A DNA stretch of 64,000 bases from CALRQJ02 sp943370285 (GTDB lineage: Bacteria > Bacteroidota > Bacteroidia > Chitinophagales > Chitinophagaceae). Position 1 is the stretch's first letter, and each line of letters starts with the position of its first letter. The stretch is from the NCBI GenBank assembly GCA_943370285.1, contig CALRQJ020000003.1, positions 62,001-126,000 on the forward strand, in the 5' to 3' direction. This document shows positions 50,367-58,789 of the stretch, piece after piece. The notes under the pieces were generated by a model that was not told the DNA's origin, made no database searches, and saw nothing but the letters and a program-made list of their open reading frames with translations. A program made the position numbers and the translations under genes.

Positions 50367-51398
50367 ATGGAGCAATTGTTAGCACAAATAGCGCAACTTA
50401 AAACAGAGATTACGGCATTTGATGGTACAGTGCCTGATGCAGCCGAAACTTTTCGTATCAAATATTTGGGTACAAAGGGTTTGGTAAAAGCCATTATGGG
50501 TGAAATGAAACAAGTGCCCAACGACCGTAAAAAGGAGTTTGGTCAGTTGTTGAATGAATTTAAATTATTTGCCGAAGACAAATATGAAGCACTAAAAGCC
50601 GCAACAACAGATGCAGCAGATAGTGCAGGTTCGGGTATTGATTGGTCATTGCCCGGCGATGCTTTTCCTGTTGGTTCTAGGCACCCCATCAGTTTAGTTC
50701 GCAATCAAATCATTTCCATATTTAAACGGTTGGGTTTTGCTGTAGCTGAGGGTCCGGAGATTGAAGACGATTGGCACAATTTCGGTGCTATGAACTTGCC
50801 CGAAGATCATCCGGCCAGAGATATGCAGGATACGTTTTACCTGAGCGAAAATCCATCTTGGTTATTGCGTACCCATACAAGCAATGTACAAGCACGGGTG
50901 ATGGAAACGCAAAAGCCTCCGGTAAGGGTAATTTGTCCGGGTAGGGTGTACCGCAACGAAACCATCAGTGCCAGGGCACATTGTTTTTTTCATCAGGTAG
51001 AAGGTTTGTATGTAGATGAGCATGTGAGCTTTGCCGACTTAAAACAAACCCTTTACTTTTTTGTGAAGGAGATGTTTGGGCAAGATGTAAAAGTTCGTTT
51101 TAGGCCCAGTTATTTTCCATTTACTGAGCCAAGTGCTGAGATGGATGTAAGTTGTTTTATCTGCGGTGGCAGCGGCTGTAATGTCTGCAAACAAACGGGT
51201 TGGGTAGAAATCTTAGGTTGTGGTATGGTGCATCCCAAAGTATTAGAGAATTGCGGCGTAGATTCAAACAAATACACCGGTTTTGCATTTGGTATGGGCA
51301 TAGAACGTATTACGATGCTCAAATATCAAATCAAAGATTTACGATTGTTTAGCGAAAACGATACAAGGTTTTTACAGCAGTTTACAGGGGCGGTGTAA
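50367..51398 (+). CDS. pheS: Phenylalanyl-tRNA synthetase alpha subunit
   Basis: Charges tRNA-Phe with PheT. Class II motifs: motif 1 in HPISLVRNQIISIFKRLGFA, motif 2 in RVICPGRVYRNETISARAHC with FHQVEGLYVDE, and motif 3 in GFAFGMGIERITMLKY. SCFICGGSGCNVCKQTGWVE is a Cys cluster near the adenylate site found in this subfamily. Length 343 aa is normal. No pheT follows within the window. Its end is 2 bp from the convergent toxin gene. Confidence 0.95.
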   Translation: MEQLLAQIAQLKTEITAFDGTVPDAAETFRIKYLGTKGLVKAIMGEMKQVPNDRKKEFGQLLNEFKLFAEDKYEALKAATTDAADSAGSGIDWSLPGDAFPVGSRHPISLVRNQIISIFKRLGFAVAEGPEIEDDWHNFGAMNLPEDHPARDMQDTFYLSENPSWLLRTHTSNVQARVMETQKPPVRVICPGRVYRNETISARAHCFFHQVEGLYVDEHVSFADLKQTLYFFVKEMFGQDVKVRFRPSYFPFTEPSAEMDVSCFICGGSGCNVCKQTGWVEILGCGMVHPKVLENCGVDSNKYTGFAFGMGIERITMLKYQIKDLRLFSENDTRFLQQFTGAV

Positions 51399-51400
51399 GG

Positions 51401-51733
51401 TTATATTTCGCTTAGCGCTAAATTTATTTTTGTTGCATTTTGCTTTAGATGGAATATCTCTAGAATGATGATATTATCTACTGTAATGAGGTAATAAATA
51501 TGATATGTTTTGAAGTGCAGGTATTGTCTAATGTCAAGTGTTTTAAATTTATTTGACAAGAACTTTCTGTACCGATATGGGTCATTTGCTATTTGTTGAA
51601 AAGAAGTATCAAAAGATTGAATCACTTTTATAGCCCTTTGAGGGCTTTTTTCTTTAGAGCGATAATAGTCTGCAATCTCAGTTAGTCTTGATATTGCTTG
51701 ATTCGACAATTTAATTGTCTTCATGACTTTCAA
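51401..51733 (-). CDS. ParE/RelE-type toxin
   Basis: A 110-residue toxin-like protein. The fold is suggested by LTEIADYYRSKEKSPQRAIK, YRYRKFLSNKFKTLDIRQYL and HIYYLITVDNIIILEIFHLK, the ordinary ParE/RelE strand order. Its start overlaps the antitoxin gene by 23 bp. The stop is 2 bp from the convergent pheS stop. Target (gyrase or ribosome) cannot be told. Confidence 0.85.
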   Translation of the reverse strand: MKVMKTIKLSNQAISRLTEIADYYRSKEKSPQRAIKVIQSFDTSFQQIANDPYRYRKFLSNKFKTLDIRQYLHFKTYHIYYLITVDNIIILEIFHLKQNATKINLALSEI

Positions 51734-51980
51734 TCTTAGTCATTAATTCTTTTTTCACAGCATCCCAGTCTGAAGTATTGTTTAATAATGCTTCAGCAAT
51801 CCCGATGTTCAGTCTGTGTTCAAATGCTGACTTACTCAATCCATATTTTTCAATAAAATAGGCTTCAGGTTGTTCTGTAGCAACATCAGCGATTGTAGCA
51901 TCATCAAATTGTTGAATAAACGATTTAATGGCTGCTGTAGTCTCGGCTGATTCAATATGTATGATAAGTTGCTCCATCAT
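51711..51980 (-). CDS. Antitoxin paired with the ParE/RelE toxin
   Basis: An 89-residue acidic-to-helical protein. AAIKSFIQQFDDATIADVAT and ALLNNTSDWDAVKKELMTKI are typical of short type II antitoxins lacking a clear DNA-binding motif. It precedes and overlaps the toxin. First ATG pair (MMEQ) fits the coordinates. Confidence 0.78.
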   Translation of the reverse strand: MMEQLIIHIESAETTAAIKSFIQQFDDATIADVATEQPEAYFIEKYGLSKSAFEHRLNIGIAEALLNNTSDWDAVKKELMTKIESHEDN

Positions 51981-52088
51981 GCTAATTTCTATCGAATTTA
52001 AAAAACAAAATTCAACTTTATAGAAAAAACATGTAGTCCTTGATTTTCAAGTGTTACAACCTGTATTTTTACGGCATAATTGAGGAAT

Positions 52089-52943
52089 ATGATTCAAACC
52101 ATTTGCGTTTGCGGTGCAGGAACAATGGGCAGTGGTATTGCACAAGTAGCTGCTCAATATGGCTTTTATACTTTGCAGTTTGATGTTAACACCAACATGC
52201 TCGAAAAAAGTCGGCAACAGATTGAAAAGAACCTCGATTTCCAAATCAATAAAGGCAAGTTAACATCAGCCGATAAAGCTGACATCATCAGTCGTGTTCG
52301 TTTTGTCAGTGATATCAACGATTGCATTGCCGATCTCATCATCGAAGCCATCATTGAAAAAAAAGAAGCCAAGATTGGTCTGTTCAACCAATTGGCAGAA
52401 ATCAATCATAGCGAAACCATTTTTGCCACCAATACATCTTCGATTGCGGTTAGCGATATCGCTGCCGGTGTAATGAATCCCGCAAGAGTAGTAGGCATGC
52501 ACTTTTTCAATCCTGCGCCATTAATGAAATTGGTTGAAGTAGTAAAAGGTGTGCAAACTAATGCCGAAGTGGCGCAAACTATTTATGATTTGTGTGTACA
52601 AATGGGCAAAACACCGGTGCTGTGTAATGATGCTCCCGGTTTTATTGTGAATCGGGTAGCTCGTCATTATTACCTCGAAGCAATGAAGCTTGTTGAATTA
52701 GGGCTTGCAGATATTGCTACTGTTGATGCTGTGATGGAATCGGCAGGTTTTAAAATGGGTCCGTTTAAGTTGATGGACTTGATAGGTATGGATATCAACT
52801 TTGGCGTCAGTAATATTGTATGGGAAGCATTGGGTAAACCCGAAAGGTTAACACCATCTATGCTACAACAACAAAAAGTAGAAGCCGGAGATTTGGGTAA
52901 AAAAACAGGTAAGGGGTTTTATGATTATTCAGCTAAAACATAG
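52089..52943 (+). CDS. 3-hydroxyacyl-CoA (3-hydroxybutyryl-CoA) dehydrogenase
   Basis: NAD-dependent dehydrogenase of fatty-acid or butyrate metabolism, 284 residues. The Rossmann motif is ICVCGAGTMGSGIAQVAAQY. The family signature MHFFNPAPLMKLVEVVKG and DAPGFIVNRVARHYYLEAM follow, and the helical C-terminal domain ends KTGKGFYDYS. ATG 52089 is preferred to a TTG three codons upstream. Monocistronic. Confidence 0.93.
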   Translation: MIQTICVCGAGTMGSGIAQVAAQYGFYTLQFDVNTNMLEKSRQQIEKNLDFQINKGKLTSADKADIISRVRFVSDINDCIADLIIEAIIEKKEAKIGLFNQLAEINHSETIFATNTSSIAVSDIAAGVMNPARVVGMHFFNPAPLMKLVEVVKGVQTNAEVAQTIYDLCVQMGKTPVLCNDAPGFIVNRVARHYYLEAMKLVELGLADIATVDAVMESAGFKMGPFKLMDLIGMDINFGVSNIVWEALGKPERLTPSMLQQQKVEAGDLGKKTGKGFYDYSAKT

Positions 52944-52984
52944 TTCAGACATAGTAAATGTTGTATTTTTAGCCTTGCAAATGC

Positions 52985-53206
52985 ATGAAATCAATTGTTG
53001 TAAATATTAGTGAAGTCGATTTGAATGACATGCAAATAACGCAGGATGAAATTTCTTTTGATGAATTGAAGCAAAAATGGAAAATGCAAGCCATCAGATC
53101 AAAAAGAGCATTGTTGGCAAAACTTGCACAATCAGATGGATTGGAAGACTTATCTGAAACAGAGATTTTTAATATGTTGAAAGAAGACAAAGCGGCTTGT
53201 AATTAA
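52985..53206 (+). CDS. Hypothetical small protein, orphan-antitoxin-like
   Basis: A 73-residue soluble protein, 41 bp downstream of the dehydrogenase. SIVVNISEVDLNDMQITQDE, then EISFDELKQKWKMQAIRSKR and an acidic C-terminus. Length, charge and helical content resemble antitoxins of PIN or ParE systems, but no toxin follows. It may be a decayed or orphan antitoxin. Confidence 0.5.
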   Translation: MKSIVVNISEVDLNDMQITQDEISFDELKQKWKMQAIRSKRALLAKLAQSDGLEDLSETEIFNMLKEDKAACN

Positions 53207-53372
53207 TACCAATATTTTTTTCCTACCACATATCTACAAAGTGCCATTCTTATAAAATTGTAAATGATTAATTTTAGAAGATTTTTTGATTTTACATTAA
53301 CCGAGTTTTATAAAACCATCATTACATCACCCAGCTTATTTTGCGCTATAAAAGGAATTTAAACTTATCTGC

Positions 53373-54344
53373 ATGATTCTAGTTACCGGAGCCACTGGTT
53401 TGGTGGGTGCTCATTTAATACAGTACTTGGTCAGCCAAGGCAGGAATGTCAGGGCTTTGTATCGCACTGAACCACCTTCAGTAAATGGGGTTGATTGGGT
53501 TCAGGGCGATATATTAGATATTCCTGCATTAGAAGCAGCTATGCAAGGCGTTACTGAAGTGTACCATTGTGCAGCTATTGTTTCCTTTTCTCCCAAAACA
53601 AAACAACAATTATTTAAAACCAATATAGAAGGCACTGCTAATGTGGTGAATGCTTGTATTGAAGCCGGTGTTGCCAAATTATGTTTTGTGAGTTCGGTAG
53701 CTGCTTTGGGTAGAATACGAGAAGATAAACCCATTGATGAAACCATGAACTGGTCAGAAGCAACTAGCAATAGCAATTACGGCAAAAGCAAATACTTGGC
53801 CGAAATCGAAGTGTGGCGAGGCATTGGCGAAGGTTTGAATGCTGTGATAGTGAACCCGGTGATTATTTTGGGTGCCGGCGATTGGAACAAAGGCTCTTCC
53901 GAAATTTTTAAATCTGTTTACAACGAATTTCCTTGGTACACCCAAGGAACTAGTGGTTTTGTTGATGTACAAGATGTTGTGAATGCTATGGTGCAATTAA
54001 TGGATAATAATGTATTTGCACAACGATTTATTATCAGCGGCGATAACTGGCCTTATCGAAAAGTTTTTTCCACCATTGCCAAATATTTCAATAAAAAACC
54101 GCCACACAAACAAGTTACGCCATTAATAGCAGCTATCGTATGGCGATTAGAAGCAATAAAAGGATGGTTAACCGGTAAGCAACCCATGCTTACGAAAGAA
54201 ACGGCCAAAACTGCTCAAGCCAAAGTACAGTTTGATAATAGTAAACTGAAAAAACACTTACCTAATTTTTCTTATACTCCGCTTGAACAATCTATTGAAC
54301 GAGTTTGCAAAGAGTTGACACAATTGCATCAATTACCCGGCTAA
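53373..54344 (+). CDS. NAD(P)-dependent epimerase/dehydratase (extended SDR)
   Basis: A 323-residue extended short-chain dehydrogenase. The cofactor motif is MILVTGATGLVGAHLIQYL. LCFVSSVAALG is the Ser region and SNYGKSKYLAE the Tyr-x-x-x-Lys active site. VNPVIILGAGDWNKGSS is typical of dihydroflavonol-reductase-like members. Substrate unknown. The 3' end overlaps the convergent DUF2461 gene by 12 bp. Confidence 0.9.
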   Translation: MILVTGATGLVGAHLIQYLVSQGRNVRALYRTEPPSVNGVDWVQGDILDIPALEAAMQGVTEVYHCAAIVSFSPKTKQQLFKTNIEGTANVVNACIEAGVAKLCFVSSVAALGRIREDKPIDETMNWSEATSNSNYGKSKYLAEIEVWRGIGEGLNAVIVNPVIILGAGDWNKGSSEIFKSVYNEFPWYTQGTSGFVDVQDVVNAMVQLMDNNVFAQRFIISGDNWPYRKVFSTIAKYFNKKPPHKQVTPLIAAIVWRLEAIKGWLTGKQPMLTKETAKTAQAKVQFDNSKLKKHLPNFSYTPLEQSIERVCKELTQLHQLPG

Positions 54345-55001
54345 TGCTCGGTTTAAAAAATGAATCAGTGGCATCATAGTTTCAAAATGGGTCATTACTT
54401 TTTTTACCAACTGCTTATCGGTTAAATGGGCATCGCTAATAGGTGCTGAAGCAATAAAACTTTTCAATTTTAAATAGTCAATAGCAGGGTTGTCAATCTC
54501 ATATCCTTTTGGCGGACGGCTGAGTATATATTCTTTTGATTGATCTAAACCGCCGAATAATTTTTGAAAAGGCTTGGCTTTTACAATGGCATTGAATTCA
54601 TCAAAACAATAATCTATTTCTTGCCTTACTTTTTTCAATTCCGGAGCCATGGGCATCCATAATCCACCGCCAATAAAAGATTGTCCGGGTTCGCAATGAA
54701 AATAGTAACCGGCTAACATTACTTTTTTTCCACCTTCGCTAAAACTGGCACCCATATTGGTTTTATACGGACTTTTATCTTTACTAAACCTCACGTCTCT
54801 GTTGATTCTAAATACACATTGTTTGGGTTCTAAGCCGGCTAATGTGCTGTCTATTTGTTGTAGTTCTTGCAACACCTTGGTTACAAAAGCTTGATAATCG
54901 GCTTTAGCAGCTTCATAGGCTTTTCTATTTTGTTCAAACCATTCTTTGTTATTGTGTTGCTTAAGGTTGGTTAGAAATTGTATGGTAGATGAATGTAGCA
55001 T
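54333..55001 (-). CDS. DUF2461 protein
   Basis: A 222-residue protein. The N-terminal FLTNLKQHNNKEWFEQNRKA and FRINRDVRFSKDKSPYKTNM are the DUF2461 signature, with AGYYFHCEPGQSFIGGGLWM and the terminal MTHFETMMPLIHFLNRAL also matching. Function unknown. Adjacent to the YdeI-like gene (3 bp apart), so likely co-transcribed. Confidence 0.9.
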   Translation of the reverse strand: MLHSSTIQFLTNLKQHNNKEWFEQNRKAYEAAKADYQAFVTKVLQELQQIDSTLAGLEPKQCVFRINRDVRFSKDKSPYKTNMGASFSEGGKKVMLAGYYFHCEPGQSFIGGGLWMPMAPELKKVRQEIDYCFDEFNAIVKAKPFQKLFGGLDQSKEYILSRPPKGYEIDNPAIDYLKLKSFIASAPISDAHLTDKQLVKKVMTHFETMMPLIHFLNRALAG

Positions 55002-55004
55002 AAA

Positions 55005-55607
55005 TTATTTTTTGGAAATATATTGATTGGCTCTCAGATTATCTTGTGCTAATGTTGCTGTTGTTTTAATTCGCTTATCTCTTGTAGCGGGTTGTTTGGC
55101 ATTGCTGATCCACTCTAAAATGCCTCTCTTTACCGAAGGTGGAAATGCATTCCAATGCATTTCGGCTAATTCAAACATTTGTAATGCAGCGGTTAAATCT
55201 GGCGGTGTAATAAGAGCATCCACTTCGTTTAATGCATCCCATGTGCCGATTTGTTTTGCATGGTCAATCATAGCTTGTCCGGCAGGTGTCATTAATCCTT
55301 TTTCAATCAATGCTGCTACTTTTATTTTGTTCACATTGCTCCATTTGCTTTTCGGATTTCTTTTGCTGAAAAACTGGTAAAAACTTTCTTCGTCTCTTTT
55401 ATTCGGTTTACTATCAATCCATCCATAACAAAGGGCTTCATCTAGTGCTTGCAGATAATTAATACCCGTTTTTGTTGCATTTTTTCTGAATAATATTACC
55501 CAAACATTTTTCGCAGTAACATGATTTTTTTCTAGCCAATTCCGCCATTCTTGTTGCGTTTTTGGATAAAATACAGCTACGTTTTGATATGTTTTTTCAA
55601 CTGTCAT
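55005..55607 (-). CDS. YdeI/OmpD-associated family protein
   Basis: A 200-residue protein of the YdeI/bacteriocin-protection family. NVAVFYPKTQQEWRNWLEKN and VWVILFRKNATKTGINYLQA open the domain, followed by ALCYGWIDSKPNKRDEESFY. The C-terminal part has the TRDKRIKTTATLAQDNLRAN helix typical of this group. No signal peptide. It overlaps the ligA stop by one base and is the middle of three minus-strand genes. Confidence 0.86.
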   Translation of the reverse strand: MTVEKTYQNVAVFYPKTQQEWRNWLEKNHVTAKNVWVILFRKNATKTGINYLQALDEALCYGWIDSKPNKRDEESFYQFFSKRNPKSKWSNVNKIKVAALIEKGLMTPAGQAMIDHAKQIGTWDALNEVDALITPPDLTAALQMFELAEMHWNAFPPSVKRGILEWISNAKQPATRDKRIKTTATLAQDNLRANQYISKK

Positions 55608-57715
55608 TAAGGTTGTACCAAGTTTAAAAACTCCTCTTCGCTAATGATTTTTATGGAGTTGATTTTTTTTGCTTTTTCCAACTTACTTCCGGCATCTTCT
55701 CCTACCACCAAGTAATTAAGTTTAGCGCTAACGCCACTAACAATTATTCCGCCTTGTTGTTCTGCTAATGCTTCCGCTTCACTACGTTTAAGTCTGGTAA
55801 GGGTTCCGGTAAAGAGAAATGTTTGTCCGGCCAATTCTCCGCTAGCTACCACTGCTTTTTTGGTGTTGGTCAATTGCAAACCCAAGCTTTCTAAGTTTTG
55901 CAACATCAGTATATTTTGTTCGTTGCTAAAGAAATGAAAAATACTCTTGGCCACTTTTACACCAACATCTTCAAGCTGTTGTAAATCTTCTTCTGATTTA
56001 TTTTTATAATCTAACAAATGTTCCACTGCATTAGCTAAAGTTTTAGCTGTGGTTTCACCCACAAAACGAATGCCTAAGCCATAAATCAATCGGTGAAGTG
56101 GTTGTTGTTTGCTAGCAGCAATAGCAGCGTTCAAATTGTCAATAGATTTTTTTCCAAAACCTTCTAATGTGCCTATAGCCTCAAAGTTGATAGTATAAAT
56201 ACCCGGAATATCTTTCAATAAACCCAACTCGTAAAACTTGCGAACATTAGCATCGCCAAAGCTTTTAATGTCCATGGCATCTTTACTCACAAAGTGTATT
56301 ATTTTTTCTACTACTTGTGCCTCACATTCTATATTAATGCAACGCCATACGGCTTCACCTTCTTCCTTAAACAATTCACTATTACACACGGGGCAATAGG
56401 TTGGAAATACGATTGTTGTTTCTGTTCCTTGTCTGAATTCAGGTATAGATTTTACAATCTGCGGTATTACATCACCTGCTCTTTCAATCAATACCGTATC
56501 ACCAATTTTTAAATCTTTCTCTTTAATGTATTCTTCATTATGTATCGAAATACTTGACACTGTAACGCCGCCAATGGCAACCGGCTGTAGTTTAGCAACC
56601 GGAGTAACAGCACCGGTTCGCCCTACTTGGTATTCTACACTCAACAATTTTGTAGTGGCTTGTCTGGCTTTAAATTTAAACGCAATTGCCCATCTTGGGT
56701 GATGGCTTGTCATGCCCAACTTGTCTTGCAAAGCAATATCATTCACCTTCACAACCATACCATCAATTTCGTAAGGCAAGTTGTCTCTGCCGGCTTCAAA
56801 AGCTTGCACATAATCAATCACACCTTGAATGCCTTGCACTACTTTTTTTTCATTTTCAGGAGAACGGAAACCACAATCCCACAACATTTTTAGTTGATTA
56901 GCATGGGTGCCGCCTCCGGAATCTGCGGTAGTTGTAGCCATATATCCCACATGATATAAGAAAGCATCTAAATTTCTTTTTGCAACTTCTTTTGGGTCTT
57001 TAATGCGTAAACTGCCGGCAGCGGTATTTCTAGGATTGGCAACAGGTGCTAATCCTTGTTGTATTAATCGTTCATTGTATGCATCAAATGCTTTTTTTGT
57101 CATGATAATTTCACCCCTAATTTCAATTTGCTGAATACCATATTTACTAAAGGGTGCAGTAAGCGGTATAGACTTAATCTGTTTCACATTATTGGTAATA
57201 TCATCTCCTGCAACACCATCTCCACGGGTAGTTGCTCTAACCAATTGATCGTTTTCATATATCAAACTAATGCTTGCCCCATCAAATTTTGGTTCCACAC
57301 AATATTCAATATCAGTCAAACCGCTGGCTTCTTTTGCTTTGCGGTCAAAGTCTTGTAAATCATCAGCATTGTAACTATTGTCTAAACTCAACATGGGTAC
57401 CAAATGCTGAACAGTTGCAAAGCCATCATTTAATTGTAAGCTGCTGCCCACTCTTTGTGTTGGAGAGTCTGGGGTGATTAATTCGGGATGGGCCTGTTCC
57501 GTTTTTTCTAATAATTTATACAGCTGATCGTATTCAAAATCACTGATTAATGGTTCGTTCAAAACATAATATCGGTGTTCATGAAAACGAAGTATAGCCC
57601 TAAGATTTTCAATATTTGAAATTGCAATTTCAATGGCATTTGAGGCATTTAGACTCGTAAGCCAATCTTTTGTAGCGTATCTAAGTTGTTCTATTGCACT
57701 ATTGTTCGAAAACAT
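55607..57715 (-). CDS. ligA: NAD-dependent DNA ligase
   Basis: Seals nicks in duplex DNA using NAD+. The adenylated lysine lies in CVEPKFDGASISLIYE (KxDG). Domains in order: Ia, adenylation, OB (GRTGAVTPVAKLQPVAIGGV), zinc finger (YCPVCNSELFKEEGEAVWRC), helix-hairpin-helix and C-terminal BRCT (FLFTGTLTRLKRSEAEALAE). Length 702 aa is normal. Its start faces the NrtR-like gene. The downstream YdeI-like and DUF2461 genes follow with 1-3 bp spacing. Confidence 0.96.
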   Translation of the reverse strand: MFSNNSAIEQLRYATKDWLTSLNASNAIEIAISNIENLRAILRFHEHRYYVLNEPLISDFEYDQLYKLLEKTEQAHPELITPDSPTQRVGSSLQLNDGFATVQHLVPMLSLDNSYNADDLQDFDRKAKEASGLTDIEYCVEPKFDGASISLIYENDQLVRATTRGDGVAGDDITNNVKQIKSIPLTAPFSKYGIQQIEIRGEIIMTKKAFDAYNERLIQQGLAPVANPRNTAAGSLRIKDPKEVAKRNLDAFLYHVGYMATTTADSGGGTHANQLKMLWDCGFRSPENEKKVVQGIQGVIDYVQAFEAGRDNLPYEIDGMVVKVNDIALQDKLGMTSHHPRWAIAFKFKARQATTKLLSVEYQVGRTGAVTPVAKLQPVAIGGVTVSSISIHNEEYIKEKDLKIGDTVLIERAGDVIPQIVKSIPEFRQGTETTIVFPTYCPVCNSELFKEEGEAVWRCINIECEAQVVEKIIHFVSKDAMDIKSFGDANVRKFYELGLLKDIPGIYTINFEAIGTLEGFGKKSIDNLNAAIAASKQQPLHRLIYGLGIRFVGETTAKTLANAVEHLLDYKNKSEEDLQQLEDVGVKVAKSIFHFFSNEQNILMLQNLESLGLQLTNTKKAVVASGELAGQTFLFTGTLTRLKRSEAEALAEQQGGIIVSGVSAKLNYLVVGEDAGSKLEKAKKINSIKIISEEEFLNLVQP

Positions 57716-57766
57716 ATGGATTCAATTAGTTGATAAACAAAAGATTGATTTTAAGGCAGAATTTAT

Positions 57767-57783
57767 CATGTAAAAACTACACA
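57767..57783. promoter_or_regulatory. Operator candidate upstream of the NrtR-like gene
   Basis: CATGTAAAAACTACACA lies 81 bp before the regulator ATG, in the divergent ligA/regulator gap. Its core TGTA-AAAAC-TACA is palindromic. It matches the site at 58693-58709 at 13 of 17 positions with the same spacing. Autoregulation is inferred. Confidence 0.6.
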
Positions 57784-57863
57784 GTCGGTATAATTCTGTT
57801 ATTTTGTACTTGTTTTTTGTTCCGCTAACCCTTTCGGAACGCCAAAATTATTCTTTTGCCATC

Positions 57864-58601
57864 ATGAAAAAAACTGAACTAAACGGTTTCCACAACCAAG
57901 TACTCATAAAAGACCCATCAAGTCTGGTACAATCTTACCCTCGTGTGCCTTTGACGGTTGACTGTGTGATTTTTGGGTTTGAAGAAAATGAGCTCAAAGT
58001 GTTGCTGATTCGCAGTGACCTTGAAGTGTACAAAGGACTTTGGTCTTTATTGGGAGACATTGTTAAAGATAACGAACAGTTAGACGAAGCGGCTTATCGG
58101 GTACTTAAAGAAAGAACCGGTATGGATGACGTATACCTTGATCAGGTAAGGGCTTTCAGTCGTCCTGATAGACATCCTGGCGGCAGGGTAATTACGGTAA
58201 CTTACTGTTCGCTACTCAATATCCAGCACCATCAATTAAAAATTCATGCCAATGAATTGCATTGGCATAGCTTTTCTTCCATCAAAGAAATGGCATTTGA
58301 CCATAAAGAAATTTTAGACACTTGTTATCAATGGCTACAAAAAAGAGTGCAAGAACATCCTCTTGGTTTTACATTACTGCCCGATAAATTTTCGTTGAGA
58401 GAACTGCAAAACTTGTATGAGGTTATACTTGGCGTAACCCTAGATAGACGAAACTTCAGAAAAAAGTTTGCTAGCATGGACTTATTGATTGATGTTGGCG
58501 AGATGGAGCAAGATGTTCCGCACCGTCCCGGAAAGCTCTACAAGTTCGATTACGATAAGTACGAAAAAAATAAAAGAAAGTGGGTTGGCATTGATTTTTA
58601 A
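57864..58601 (+). CDS. NrtR-like transcriptional regulator with degenerate Nudix domain
   Basis: A 245-residue two-domain regulator. Residues ~30-165 are a Nudix fold (PLTVDCVIFGFEENELKVLL). The Nudix box reads LGDIVKDNEQLDEAAYRVLK ERTG: the second box Gly is Asp, the RE pair is RV and the EE pair is ER, so hydrolase activity is probably lost. Residues ~170-245 are a winged helix (FSLRELQNLYEVILGVTLDR). ATG 57864 is chosen over 57804. The neighbouring amylase and susC genes suggest control of alpha-glucan use. Confidence 0.88.
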   Translation: MKKTELNGFHNQVLIKDPSSLVQSYPRVPLTVDCVIFGFEENELKVLLIRSDLEVYKGLWSLLGDIVKDNEQLDEAAYRVLKERTGMDDVYLDQVRAFSRPDRHPGGRVITVTYCSLLNIQHHQLKIHANELHWHSFSSIKEMAFDHKEILDTCYQWLQKRVQEHPLGFTLLPDKFSLRELQNLYEVILGVTLDRRNFRKKFASMDLLIDVGEMEQDVPHRPGKLYKFDYDKYEKNKRKWVGIDF

Positions 58602-58692
58602 GTATTTACACTAAAGGTTGTTCATTCTTAGGGGTCAAAAACGTCAAAAAATTTTAACAATTTTTTACGGGCAGAAAAAAACATTTCTTAAT

Positions 58693-58709
58693 TGTGTAAA
58701 ACTTACACA
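58693..58709. promoter_or_regulatory. Operator candidate before the amylase gene
   Basis: TGTGTAAAACTTACACA is a 7-bp inverted repeat with spacer AAC, 81 bp before the amylase ATG. It touches the -7-like box CATCTTTG (one mismatch to TAnnTTTG), so a bound regulator would block RNA polymerase. Confidence 0.65.
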
Positions 58710-58789
58710 TCTTTGTAGAGCAAAAAGAAACGATTGTAAACTATGTTATCTCTAACGGTGGGATAACTCTTATTCAAAAGATTGCCTTT

